DNA of 64,000 bases from Tetradesmus obliquus (Eukaryota > Chlorophyta > Chlorophyceae > Sphaeropleales > Scenedesmaceae). This document shows, piece after piece, positions 12,258 through 23,783 of the stretch (position 1 is its first letter; each line of letters begins with the position of its first letter). The stretch covers positions 434,001 through 498,000 of the forward strand of contig CP126194.1 of the NCBI GenBank assembly GCA_030272155.1, written 5' to 3'. The translations under genes were made by a program, and so were the position numbers. The notes under the pieces are model-generated. The model saw nothing but the letters and a program-made list of their open reading frames with translations, did not search any database and had not been told where the DNA came from.

Positions 12258-13302
12258 GTCTCAGTATAAGCGCGGAGCCTGCCGTATGGAGGTCAGCTTG
12301 AAACTCATGCGGAACTTGTTTATAGACCTCGCTGAGAGCTTCGCCGTGAACAATGGGCCATGAATTCGCACCGGAGCTCACACTCTCATACTTCTCAGAA
12401 TGAACTACTCAGCATGGTCACTGTTCTCAGCGTTTGCAAACACTGAGACAGACGAAAAATTCCTATGCGAAGTGTAGATCATAATGTACTTTCCTATCTC
12501 CGGTCTTCGCAGTGATGTTGCATGCACAGTTCACGACAGCGGTGGCTGTGCAGCTGCAGCCGGCATGCCCCAGTCAGTTTTGCGACGGGTTCCTCTTGTT
12601 GATAGTGTATCCGATGGTAATGCACAACTTGCTCTGTGCCGTGTGCGGATGGTGTCAAGGTGTATATACGCGATAGCGCCGGCTGGCTATGCGAATGATG
12701 CGAATACAGGAAACCACATCAACTACAGACATTTTAACCTAGTTGGTGCCGCTTCTGGCCTACCAAGAACAAGTTGTGTAAAAACAGCCTCTCGCACACA
12801 AGCACTTCCTGCGAAGACGGTAGCAGCGGCTGCAGCATTGACTCTTTAGTTCAAGCAAAATTGTTCTGGGAATTCTGCGTCCAACAACACCGACCCAAAC
12901 AGCGCATTGGAGCGCAAGGAAAAGTCTCACTCGGAGCAGTGGCTGCTCCCAAGATCCTGCAAGTATTCATCGCACACATCGTAATAGCAATGCAGTGCCT
13001 TCCAGCATAAACGATTGTCCATCTTGCAAGATTGTCAGCAAGGGACCTCGCAGCCAACCGGCTATCCCTCGTCTAACCCCAAACATCCCCAGAACAGAAC
13101 GATGCACCACAGCACATGTGCTGGTTGTGGTGATTAGCCTGCGCAGTTGTGACGAGGGGCCAGCCAATCAATCACCTCTGCATTTGCAGCGCAAGGTTGT
13201 AGGCATCAGCGACTCTGCCAGCATGGCCTGCCTGAGCAGAGTTGGAATTGACTGTACTGTCACGTGTCGCAACAGCCGAATTGATCAATTCATCATGATC
13301 TC
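12258..13302. other. Upstream intergenic region without recognised genes
   Basis: Lower GC than its neighbours. Several short open frames on both strands show no domain, splice pattern or codon bias that would support a gene. It presumably holds distal promoter sequence of the cysteine-rich gene. Confidence 0.5.
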
Positions 13303-13579
13303 TTTTTGCGGGGCTCTCAGAGACAAGAGCGCCCTGACCTGAGACTTCTGCACCGCCACTGTCCTGAAAGTTGCATCATGCGATCAGGGGTCCTGCCGCC
13401 CACCGTTGCTGCAGTAGCACAGGGGCACAACCACCTGCCTTTGTCTAAATTCGTCATTTCACAACCCACGCACCCAGGCACCACAACCCGTGCACCCAGG
13501 CACCCAGGCACACAACAGTGCTGACATACAAGAAAAGTCGACCATAATCATGCAATAGCAGAGGTGCGAAGATGCCAGG
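13303..13579. repeat. Repeat block A, right copy (inverted)
   Basis: Reverse-complement counterpart of 3233-3491. It contains a short local array of CACCCAGGCAC-type units (about 13465-13510) absent from the left copy. Confidence 0.85.
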
Positions 13580-13816
13580 ATCATTTGAAAGCTGAACAGT
13601 TGTGGCATATCACAGACAGTGAAAATTGAGTACGTCCCAGGGGTGCTCTGAGTCGACTGGAGCGATTCAAACGGAAACAGCGCTGCTGCTTCTAAAAATC
13701 CCGCAATGTTATTTCGTTATCGTAACATAGAATTATCTGAACTTTCTCGGCGCTAAGCAGGGCTGTGTGGTCTCAACTTGGCTTAGTCCCGGTTAATCCC
13801 CCAGGGTTCGAGCAGC
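13580..13816. other. Spacer between right repeat blocks
   Basis: 237 bp without counterpart in the left arm, where blocks A and B are adjacent. It includes an AT-rich stretch (13690-13745) and a TTCGAG near 13807, but no cloverleaf can be folded around it. Confidence 0.5.
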
Positions 13817-14512
13817 ACCCTCGTGTTACGTCCATTTGCAACCTCTATGTCGACACAGGATGGCAAAGCAGCTGCAAGCATGCCCAGCAGCTGCCCCTTC
13901 AAAGCACCACCAACCCACACAACCGTCAGTAAATGCAGAGCGGCGGTGTACTGCGCAAATTGTTGCACAGCATGAACACTGCTTGCTGCAAGGTGCAAGT
14001 TGTCGGCAACATCACTTCAGCTGGGACATGTCGTCTTGTGAGTTGACAGATAAACTACAGGAACATCAAAAATTCTGAGGCATGCAAGCACTGCTTGAAT
14101 CTTCGTGTAACACACCCAACTAACGAAGAAGGTCAACTTGGAGGTGTCAACACCGCACATGAGGCTGGCGTAGGGTCAGCTAAACAAGCTGGCACGTACG
14201 AACGGCCGCGTACAAGCACGTCAGAACATTTGTTGGCTATATCTTGTGTATTCGAGCCTCCGCTGCTCTTAACTGTTGCAATGGCCTGTACGACTCACTC
14301 AGGTTGGATCTGTCGTCATGGGCAGCAAGGTGCATAATGCTACCTCAGGTCGGCATGGCACAAGCCGGCATCATGTGACAGTGCCGAGTGCTGGGTGCAC
14401 AGCATTTGCACACTGTGAAGGAGAGGCGGCATGTCTTTATAAAGGGTTGCAGGAAGTACACATTACACTCCATCAGTAGCTGAAGGCAACATGATAATTC
14501 GTCCTTTTGCAT
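13817..14512. repeat. Repeat block B, right copy (inverted)
   Basis: Reverse complement of 3497-4214, ending in GTCCTTTTGCAT. Just outside is a perfect 12-bp palindrome, CTTTATATAAAG (14518-14529). Confidence 0.9.
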
Positions 14513-14685
14513 ATATACTTTATATAAAGCTCAATCACATTGCCTGCAGGCACTGCCATGTGTCAGGGTTTTTGCTCAAGGAAGCAAGCTTGCCGTGACA
14601 GCACTGTGGCACTAGGACAGTGATGACCATGCCGTCACGGCACACGGTGTTCAGCAGTCACTGCCGCTTGTCGCGTATTGTTGTG

Positions 14686-14690
14686 TTACA
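14686..14690 (-). promoter_or_regulatory. Poly(A) signal TGTAA for the syntaxin gene
   Basis: The green-algal signal TGTAA on the - strand, about 300 nt downstream of the stop codon at 14992. Confidence 0.5.
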
Positions 14691-14991
14691 AGACGGGGCA
14701 CAGCCAGATTTTAACCCAACGACAGGCACTGGGCAACAACAAACTCAGTCACATGTGAAGCACCAGCACACCAGACAGCTGAGCGTCCATCAGCAGGCTG
14801 CCAGATGCAGCTGTGGGGCTAACAGCCTTGCCAGCAGCTAAGGAAAGGGGATCAGCTGGCGCTGCAAGCAGCCCCAGCTTCCTGCAGCCGCTGCCCACTG
14901 CTGTGCTTTTGCCAGCGTGCTGTATCTGCGCAAGGCCCACTACACTAGTACACCAGCTGCATCTGGCTGCAGTAGCATTGCTGTGCAGCGC

Positions 14992-16172
14992 TCAAGCAAT
15001 GAACACGATGAACACCACCAGGAACAGCATCAGAACCATGAACACCTGCAGCAACAGCAGCACAGGCAGGCAGCCGCACAGAACAAGTCGCTTGAGCAGG
15101 ATGGCGCACAAGCTTGTAAGCAGCAGGCAGGCATGTGGCAGGCCTGAAAGCCATGCCTGCAACCACGTGCATGGACCGCCTCAGCAGCACTGCTAGCGCA
15201 GCTATTCAAGAAAGTCCTACACCAAGGGACAAGTCACACCTCACCGCCATCATCACCAGCAGCAAGGCGATAGCATGCAAGAAAGGTGCGGCGGCTTACA
15301 CTCAAAAACTCTGCGCATCTGACATGCACTACGCAGCGCAGCATCAAGTAGTCAGCACTGCGGGGCTGCTGCTTCATTCAGCAATACCATCACACCCGCC
15401 TGCCGCCATCACCCGCACTCTTTCCTCCCCCGCACCCCACCCCTCCCCTGCATGCCCCACACCTTCATCATGAGCCAGCGGTTGCCGCTGATGTTGTTGA
15501 GGTACTTCATGAGCTGCGCCTTGGCGCTGTCCACGTTGCCCAGCGCCTCCTCCACGTTCTCGTCGATGCGCGCCGTCATCTCGCCCTGCGCAGCCACCAT
15601 CTCCGCCAGCTGCGTGAAGATGCTGCCCAGCTCCACGATGGTGGCCTCAACGTTGTGCAGCGCCTCCGCGCGGCTGGACTGGTACGACGACTCCTGCGGC
15701 GCCAGCTGCTGCTGCAGCAGCTGCCCGCCGCTGCAGGCAGTGAGGTGTGCAGTTGGAGCAGGGCAGGAGACGAAGAGATGGAGCGGTGAGGGTTGGTGAG
15801 GCATATAGAGATGCGCGGGCAGCATTGACATTGGAAAGCACGCTGCGCAAGTGCGCATTCAACTTAGCGGGATGCCGCAGCGTGCTCTGCTGCTTCGGCT
15901 CGATCAATGGTCGGTTGCAGCGATAGCCGGCTTGGTATGCCTGATTAGCAGCTGCAGCTGCCCTGGAACGTGCACAGCTGCCAAAGTTGCTGCTGATTTG
16001 CTTACCAACACAAGCAGCAGCTGCAACTGCAACACACCCCTGCCCTTGGCTGCTGCTGCAAGCTGCAATGCTGCTGCTTTGTGACTGCAGCTGACGCCCA
16101 AGCGCAACTCACCCTGCTCCAGGCCCCTGCTTGCAGGAAGCCACACAGCCGCATGAAGCAACACGCGTTTGC

Positions 16173-16215
<43 letters not shown>

Positions 16216-17398
16216 CAGTTGTCAACACTATTTGCCGGCATAATGCGCGCTATCCCAGCAAGCTGCTGACAACATCCAGGCGACTGCTGCATGCACCTCC
16301 AACCCGCCAGTCCATTGCTGCCAAACTGCCGTGCTAGCATCTGCAGTGGTGCAGCTGCAGCACGTCCGCACAGTAAGCTCCTGCGCTGTTCTAGCTGCAC
16401 ATGCACAGCACAGAAGACAAGTGCAGCAGATGCTGCTGTACAATCATGCAGCTGATGCAGAGCAAGCTGACTGATGCGCTGCGTCACTGGTGTTGCAGCA
16501 GGCACTGCTGTGCACATGCATATGTTCTGCTACTGCTGTGCACTGCTGCACAGCCCTTGCAAGCCTTCACAACGAGCACATAAGCGTGATGCAAACCAAA
16601 TGCAGTGCACACACTGCTGCATGCGATGCACTGTGCAAGTGTGTACACACTGCTGCTGCTGCACATGCAGGGATGCTGCCGTAGTCAGCACTGGGTGCTC
16701 ACATAAGCGTGCTGCTGGCCCTCCTCATGCCGCCTCCTGCGTACCTGTCCAAACAGGTTTGCAGCGCTAGGCCGTGTACTGCTGCTGCTGCTGCCTGCGA
16801 GCTGCTGCTCTTGACTGCTGCTGCTGCCGCTGCCCAGCAGCGGCGCCCGCTCCAGCAGCGCTGCTGCTGAATCTGGTTGGCTAGAGAAGAGCTGCCGCCG
16901 CTCCTTGTGCACTTTGAGGTTCTCAGTGCGCATGGTGAGCACGTCCTTGAACTCCTGCGTGGCATCTTTTAGCCGTGTGCGTAGGCTGTTCACCACTGTG
17001 TGCGAATGGTCCTGGCTCTGCTTGTTTTCATCTGGCTTTTTGCTGCTGACGCGCTGCAGGTCTGCAATTGCCATATTCAGGCCTTGGATGTCCTGCTTGA
17101 TGATGCCTGTCATTTCATCTATTTCCCGTGAGGGATCATCAAACATGGAGGTGCGTTTAGCTAGCTGAGCCAGCTTCTGCAGCCTCATGGAGGTGGTGTG
17201 GATGCTGAGCCCAATCTGCGAGGCCTTCCTAGCAAACTCCGACTGCTGCTGCACCGTTGATTTTGTTTGCTGATGTAATGAGCTGGTTCCAGCATCTTGC
17301 ACGCCTGCTTGCTTCTGCAACCGCTGTGCAATGGCCTGGAAGTCCCCCGTTCTGTCTCTGAGGGACAAGTGGCCTGCAGCAGGGCCCATACGGCTCAT
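14992..17398 (-). CDS. SED5: Syntaxin-5 / SYP3-type Qa-SNARE
   Basis: Qa-SNARE of ER-Golgi and intra-Golgi membrane fusion. Proposed exons complement(14992..15045,15463..15720,16745..17398), 321 aa, close to plant SYP31/32 (about 340). The N-terminus MSRMGPAAGHLSLRDRTGDF and the Habc-like helices precede a Ser/Gln-rich linker. The SNARE motif starts SRAEALHNVEATIVELGSIF and has its zero-layer glutamine in VAAQGEM, followed by NRWLMMK. The last 54-nt exon encodes only a tail anchor, VFMVLMLFLVVFIVFIA. The junction between exons 1 and 2 is the least certain: the better-looking acceptor (exon start 15730) needs a phase-2 donor, so a small extra exon in the ~1-kb intron is possible. Identity is firm, the exact linker is not. 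Confidence 0.92.
16174..16211. repeat. AGC trinucleotide tract in syntaxin intron
   Basis: About twelve AGC units within the long intron of the syntaxin gene. Confidence 0.9.
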
Positions 17399-18841
17399 CG
17401 CTGCTGCCGTATATCCCGTTCAACGTTTTAAATGTTCAAGGACAAATGCAACAAGCAGCAAGCAAGCAACACAGGAAGTGCGTGCAATGGGGTGAAGCAG
17501 TTGGAGGTCACGTTCGCGGAATGCAAGTCGACTTGCAGCACTGTTGGATCAGTAAGCCATATGTTTGTTCCACAGTACACGAACTATCGTGTAGAAGTGG
17601 CATACGGTCATGTTAGCCAGGGTTTGGGGGTCTGGACTGCCTGACACCTGCTCGCACTTCCTGCAACTATGCTTGCTGCAAGTGTGTTCTGCTAGACACG
17701 CCTCGATGACCCATGTCTGCACATTGTTACCAGGACCACCGTGCCTGTTCATGCAGATGCTCTCCTCCGCACTATCAGACACTTGCGCTCTGCTGGAGCC
17801 AGTTGGCCTGACCCTAACCCATCACGTCACGCCGGCGGTGCCAGCAGACCTACAGATTCAAGTCCTAATATCCTTACATGTACCTGTCAACAAGTCAGCC
17901 ATGCACCCCTGAATGAACCATGCGGTGCAGCAGCTGAGACCTACCAGCAAACTATGACCTAAAACCTGTGCACAACCAGAAGCGTGGTGGCACAAGCTCA
18001 GGCTGCAGCCTGCAAATGCCATGCCGCTCACTGCATTCAACAGCTCAAGCCGCAAGCACGCCAGCGTGGCCGCTGTCGCAAGCAGGAGCCTGCCGCACAG
18101 CAAGCAACACCAGCCAATGCCATGAAGCCAGTGCCTATTCATGGCCCAACAGGGAGCACAGTGTGACACCCACAGCTGAAAACAGCCGACTGTCCCTCAG
18201 CCGCACCGCACTCCAGCCCTACCCACACAAGTTGTAGCATCATATACTGCAACACACGCTTCCCGACGCATGTTCAGCTGACGGTGCACTGCAGGCAGTA
18301 CCATGGCAGCAACTCTGCAGGCCCTGACACACCCGCAGATGCGACAAACCCAGGTTTGAAACTGCACAATGCGTCATCCTGTGCCATCATCGTCTTCACA
18401 CACGTCCTATACCTATCCTGCAAAGCACACGCCCACTGTCCTACTGAAGCAATCACTAGATGGCACAAACTGCACAGCAACAGCTGCACCTGCTTGCCGG
18501 TGCTGCCACCAACCAACAGTCCTGCTGCACCTACAGCTCCGCACAAAACTGCAGCACATATTGAACATGATACAGCTTCACAGCGTGGAGGCACAGCAAC
18601 ATCACTCAGCGCCTCTCACACCTATCCCCTGCACAGCAAACATCGCAGCCTGCAGCAGCTCGACACGCCCTGCAGAGCACACACGCCCGCAGCAACTCAA
18701 ACTGCCAGCGGTGCCACACTGCCATTGCGCGCTGACCACACCACCGCCATCCTGAAGCCACTCTGAAGTCAAAATCCCCATAACACCAAGCGGCACACCT
18801 GCACCGCGCTCAAGTGCAGCAGCAGCAGCGCGTGCCCCTGC
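17399..18841. other. Intergenic: syntaxin promoter and 3' UTR of next gene
   Basis: No supported exon on either strand. The part near 17400-17900 should hold the syntaxin promoter. The right part should hold the 3' UTR of the gene ending at 18842. A - strand TGTAA at 17873-17877 is a candidate poly(A) signal, although about 970 nt downstream of that stop. Confidence 0.5.
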
Positions 18842-21800
18842 TCAGCGCCACACGGGGCGGCCGGCTGGCGCCGGCACGGGCCGCCCCTCCTCGTCAAAGT
18901 AGGTGTGGCGCGGCGCCTGGCGCAGCTTGCTGCAGGGCGTCTCCTTGGGCTTGCAGTCCTCGTCAAACACCAGGTGCCGGCCCTTGGGCGCAGCCACGCC
19001 GCGCAGCGGGCCCTCAGGCACGCCCACACGCAGACCTGCCAGGGAGTCCGCCAGCTCGCCAGCAGCGTCCTGAGGGGAGGTTGGGGAGGCAGCACATGGG
19101 GCAGTCACAGCAGCACAGGAGCGATTTGAGCTTGGGGCCGTGAACAGAGCTGGGCAGCATGGCTACAGCTGCAATGCACAAGCTTTGTCAGGGAGGGAAA
19201 ATACAGCAGCTCGGCTGAAGTGGCTGAGAGCGTGCCTACTTAGAGCAATTGCCTGCAGCAAGCATGAGCTGCATTTGCACAACAACGTGCATACATCATC
19301 GATAACATGTCACTGGCTCAGGCAATGCATACAGCAGGCCTGCACCACCCCTCTTCACAAGTCCACAGACCAACCAAGTGAACCAGTGCTATCCAGCAGG
19401 CCCACAAGCAGGTGAGGTATGCTGGCAACTGTAGCCTGCCTGCACGTCCTGTGCCTTCCTCTCCCACCAGCTAGCTCTGCCTAGCCACCGCCACGCACAT
19501 AAGCAAATCAACAACCCCGCACAGCAGCAGTGCAGCACACACACCTGGTCGTCATAGGCCTGGTAGTCCTCCTCCTCGTAGTCCTCCTCATCGTCAAAGT
19601 CCAGCTCAGGCTCAGCGGCAGGGGCCGGCTTGGCCTTGGCTGCCGTTGGCTTGGCGCCACGCACCTCGCGCACGTCATGCACCTGGAGGAGCAGCAGCAG
19701 CAGGACAACAGCAGGCAAGCATGAGTATATGATCAATCTTTGTTGTGCTGGCACGGGCTGATGCCACTAAAGGCACAATTTGGGCAGGGAACGGTAGAGC
19801 ATCATGCTGCCAGGTCCTGGAATGAGGCAAGTTCAGGGTACATGCGGGTGCAGCTGCACAGCCAGCCAGCCGACACACGGCGGGTACTGCGCTTGAGAAG
19901 TGTGCAAGTTGCACGCAGACACAGCAGAAGCAAGCACACGTGGTAGCCTGACACACGCACAGAATCTGCGAAGAAACCAGCATCCCCGCATGTACAATGT
20001 CAACATAGACGCATCACACAGACTACATCCCCACACACATACAGCAGCGCACCTGGCCAGCGCTGCTGCTGCCGTGCTCCTGCACCGTCGCCTGCGCCTT
20101 AGCAGCCATCTTCTCCTTGATGCTGCGCTTCAGCGCCGCCATACTGGGCTCGCGCCCGGCCTTGGAGCCAGCAGCCGGGCTGGGCACCACCACCTTGCTG
20201 GCCAGGCGCGGCCTGCTGGCCGCAGCCCCAGCAGCAGCGGCAGTGCTGCCGCCCTGGGACACTGCAGCGTCGCTGGCCTCAGGCGTCAGCGGGGGCGACC
20301 ACACCAGTGGGTCGGCATCTGCTGCTGCTGCGGCCTTGGTCTTGGCCGTGTAGGAGGCGGTGGGCTGCAGCAGGCGGCTGCTGACGCCAGGTGAAGCCGC
20401 AGGCGCCTTCTTGGCAGAGGCGCCAGGCGTGTTGCCGGACTGCTGCTGCTCTGCTGTGGCTGACTTGCTGGCGTACTGCTTCAGCGCGCTGTGTGCACGT
20501 GCATAGCCCACCTCCTTCTTGTGGCTGACGCTGCTGCTGGTGCCGGCAGCTGCGCCGGCCTTGCTGCCTGCAGCAGCCGATGCTGCCGCCGCGCTGCAGC
20601 TGCGGTCTGCTGCTGCCGTTGCTGCCTTCACCTTGGCCTTGCTTGGGTAGGGGGTGTGGCCGGGGCTGCTGCCATCATCTGCACCCTGCCTGCTGCTGCT
20701 GCCAGCCTTGGCAGAGCTCTTGGGGCTGGGGCCAGGCACCACCACGTGCGCAGACTTGCGCGCGCTGGCGCCAGCTGAGCCCACGCGCGGCTTTGCCAGC
20801 GCAGACTTGGGCGGCGCAGTGGTGGTGGTGGTGCTGCCTGCAGTGCGGCTGGGGGAGGTCACCACTGGCAGCGCCGCCTCCTCAGGGCTCATCACCGCCA
20901 GGTCAGCAGCAGCAGCAGCAGGAGCAGCGGGAGTGGCTGCTGCTGCTGGTGCCGGCGTTGCTGGCTTGGCGCTGGCAGGCGTAGGGCAGGCAGCTGCTGG
21001 CTCCTCTGCTGCCACTGCTGCTGCTGGGCTGTCACAGCCCTCCATGGCTGCGTCCTCAGACTCCAGCTCATCTGCTGCTGGCTCTTCTGCTGCATCCTCC
21101 AGCTGCTGCTGCTGCAGCGCTGCCGTTGCCTCTGCCACCTCAGCATCAATCTCTGCCTCAATCTCTGCCAGCTCAGCCAGCGCACCCTCACCGTCATCAG
21201 TGGGAGGCAGCTCCTCGCTCTCACCCAGGTCCAGATGCTCTTCGCTGAGCTCCTCCTCCATTGCTGCTGCTGCTGCATCCACCTCTGCAGCCGCCTGCTG
21301 CTCCTCTGCAGCGGGCTGCTGCTGCTCGCTGTCCACTGCCATGGCGTCCTCACCGCCGCCAGCAGCAGCAGCAAATGCTGCAGGGGAGGCCGCAACAGGC
21401 ACAGGGCTGCACAGCAGCAGACCCTCAGCAAGGGCCTCCTCCCTGAGTGCCACCTCATCAGGGTACTCCTCGTCTGCAGGAGGCAGGTCATCATCATCCT
21501 CAGGGAAGGGGCTGCCAGGGAAGGGGCTGCCAGCTGCAGCAGGCGAAGGCACAGGAGAGCGCTGCGCTGCTGCTGCTGCCACTGCAGGCGAGGGTGCCGG
21601 GGAGCGGGCAGCTGCTGCGCGGCGCGGCGTGGTGCGGCGGGTGCGGGCAGGGCTGGCAGCTGGCAGCACAGCAGGGCTGATGGGCAGCAGCAGTGCTGAG
21701 GGCTCTGCTGCATCGTCCAGCTCTGTGACAGTGGCATCCTCCACTGCTGCCACTGCTGCTGGGCTGCCAAAGCCAGAGGCCTGCTCTGCACCTGCTGCCT

Positions 21801-22965
21801 CCTCCTGCATGTGCGCATCAGCATCTGGTGCTGCTGCCGCTGCTGCTGCGCCAGCAAAGCCGCCAAACGGCTGCTCAGCAAACGCCTCCTCCTCCTCCTG
21901 CTGCTGTGCTGCGCTGTCAGCCACCAGGCCCTCCACAGGGCTGGCAGCTGCTGCTGGCGCTGCTGTGTCTGGCGCAGGGGTGCTGATGAACATGGCTGCC
22001 AGGTCCACGCCGCCAGCAGATGGGGTGCTGCTGGTAGCAGCGCCGCCAAAGCCAGCCGCGGCAGCACCGCTGCTGATGGCGCTGCGCTGCTGCTGCTGCT
22101 CGCTGATGGCTGGCACTGCGGGTGTCCACAGGCTCTCCAGCTTGATGGGCATCACAGGCGAGGCGCCGACAGTGCCTGGCGTGGGCCCTGGGTAGTCGCC
22201 TGGGGTGGCGCTGTGCGCGGGCAGTGGGGTGAGGCCTGCAAGCGGGGCTGCATCTGCTGCTGCCACAGTGGCGGGCACATCCTGGTATTCACTGGCTGCT
22301 GCGCTGCTGCTGTCCTGCTGCTGCGCTGCTGCAGAGGACTCGGCGACATCAGCCCTGTTGATGGTGTCATCTGGCTCCTGCTCAACAGAAGGGTTTGCAG
22401 GACAGGGCAGCACGAGCCAGCCAGCCACAGGTCAGGATGCAGATCAGCCAGTTGCCATATCAGCAGCTTGTGGTTAGTGAAAAGCATGTTCCACACTTGG
22501 GTAGGCTGGCAGCAGGATCCCACTGCATCAAATGCTGATGCATCTGGCACCTGCTGCTGCTCCAAACGGTTCATGCAGGTGGTCCCTGCGCGTCCGCATG
22601 TACACTCGCGATGCACTATTGCAAAAACCGCGTTACTATCGTCGACTTCCGATCATTTTGGTGCAAAAACGATGCTGCCACACCAGAGCTGCCTAGTTCG
22701 TGAACCCCTCTGATGTCTCCCACGCACAGCAACAGTCAGATCCTTCGCCTGCGCTGCAGGCTTGCGTGTGGAGCGTGTGGTAGTGGCCTTCTTGCGGGTG
22801 CTGGGCCCGGTAGACGCCACCGCTGCTGCAGAAGAAACGAGCAGCTGTTTCCAGTGAGTCCCTGCTCATGCTTGGATCAGTGCATGGCATGAGCTGTGTC
22901 GATACAGGTAAACACGCACCTCCTGACTTCATCCTGCTGCGTGTCATGGGCCCAGTAGACTCCAT
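18842..22965 (-). CDS. Large low-complexity, probably disordered protein, 944 aa
   Basis: Model complement(join(18842..19069,19545..19682,20053..22377,22728..22825,22920..22965)), 2835 nt, phases consistent. Not recognised. The N-terminus (about 50 aa) is basic and Ser/Thr-rich with two similar short motifs, ESTGPMTRSRMK and ASTGPSTRKKATTTRSTRK. The long central exon is Ala/Glu/Pro/Ser/Gln-rich with many SP or TP sites (SPAPSPAVAAAAAQRSPVPS type). Then come a Lys-rich helical segment (MAALKRSIKEKMAAK), a strongly acidic patch (ELDFDDEEDYEEEDYQAYDD) and a more complex C-terminus containing KGRHLVFDEDCKP and APRHTYFDEEGRP. The pattern suggests a phosphorylated nuclear or cytoskeletal scaffold, which is inference only. 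The non-repetitive ends are the best search queries. Confidence 0.72.
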
Positions 22966-23783
22966 GGCTGCTCGAGCTTGCTGCTTGTCCTCTGCCTGCG
23001 ACTGGGATCGCCCACTGCTTGCTGTGATCCTTGATAGGAACTGCTAGTAGCCTAATGATTTCCGAATCCTTGCTGGTGCTATCTGTGGACGCGATGGACG
23101 AAATATATGGTGCGAGCACACACACGGGATTTCAAGTTTGTAACTGACTGTTACATGCTGTCAGCTGCGCAGCCGCTTGTTGGTTCAACATAAAACAATG
23201 CTCATCGTAATTGTACGAGCTTGCACTACATATTGACCCTTTTCACCTGGCCACCCTCCTCCCTGTGTCAATCATCTGCCATCCGGGTGTCCACGAGAAC
23301 ATGGATCACCGCAGCTTTCGCAATGTCGCCTGGAACAAGTACTTAAAGACATCATTAACTTATGATTGTTGCAAATGAGATGTTGGCGGGCTGGAGTTAC
23401 CGTAAAAGAATACCGTATGCTGTATATGCAAACGTTGCACATGCAATGCATTGCATCAGCTGATTGACTGACTCAGTTTGGGATGACCGCCTCAGCAGTC
23501 ATGTATTGTCAATTCCCTTTCTTGAATGTGACGTTTCATGCTTACATTGATTCGTCGACACCGCTTACTACCCCTCTTCTAAACTAGAGGGAGCATGCAT
23601 TGCAATGCAAGCACAGTTGTTGCTGTGTCACCATGCAGCGACGTCATGTCCCACCTCATCTGCCAGTCACTGCCTCAGAGCGGCATTGTCTACCTGACAC
23701 CACATAAACTCACTGCATATGATCCTAGCAGCTCGGATGCTGCATCTCTCCCTGCCGCCACCCCCGGGCAGGCAATTATCAAT
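22966..23783. other. Intergenic: promoter of disordered-protein gene, 3' UTR of BTB gene
   Basis: AT-richer than its flanks and without supported exons. The left part lies upstream of the ATG at 22965. The right part should be 3' UTR of the BTB gene (stop at 23784, - strand). Confidence 0.5.
23542..23546 (-). promoter_or_regulatory. Poly(A) signal TGTAA for the BTB gene
   Basis: TGTAA on the - strand about 240 nt past the stop codon at 23784. Confidence 0.45.

Noticed and set aside
13750..13830. tRNA- or 5S-like segment around GGTTCGAGCAGC
   Set aside because: It has a T-loop-like GTTCGAG but no acceptor stem pairing, D-loop or anticodon arm at proper spacing, and no 5S internal control region.
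21000..22067. Second - strand frame rich in Leu/Gln/Arg over the same exon
   Set aside because: It is the frame-shifted reading of CAG/CTG repeats and has no connection to the neighbouring exons.
20654..22195. 513-codon open frame on the + strand
   Set aside because: It mirrors the low-complexity central exon of the - strand 944-aa gene. Ala/Ser-rich CTG/GCA repeats keep several frames open, and only the - strand frame joins flanking exons in phase.
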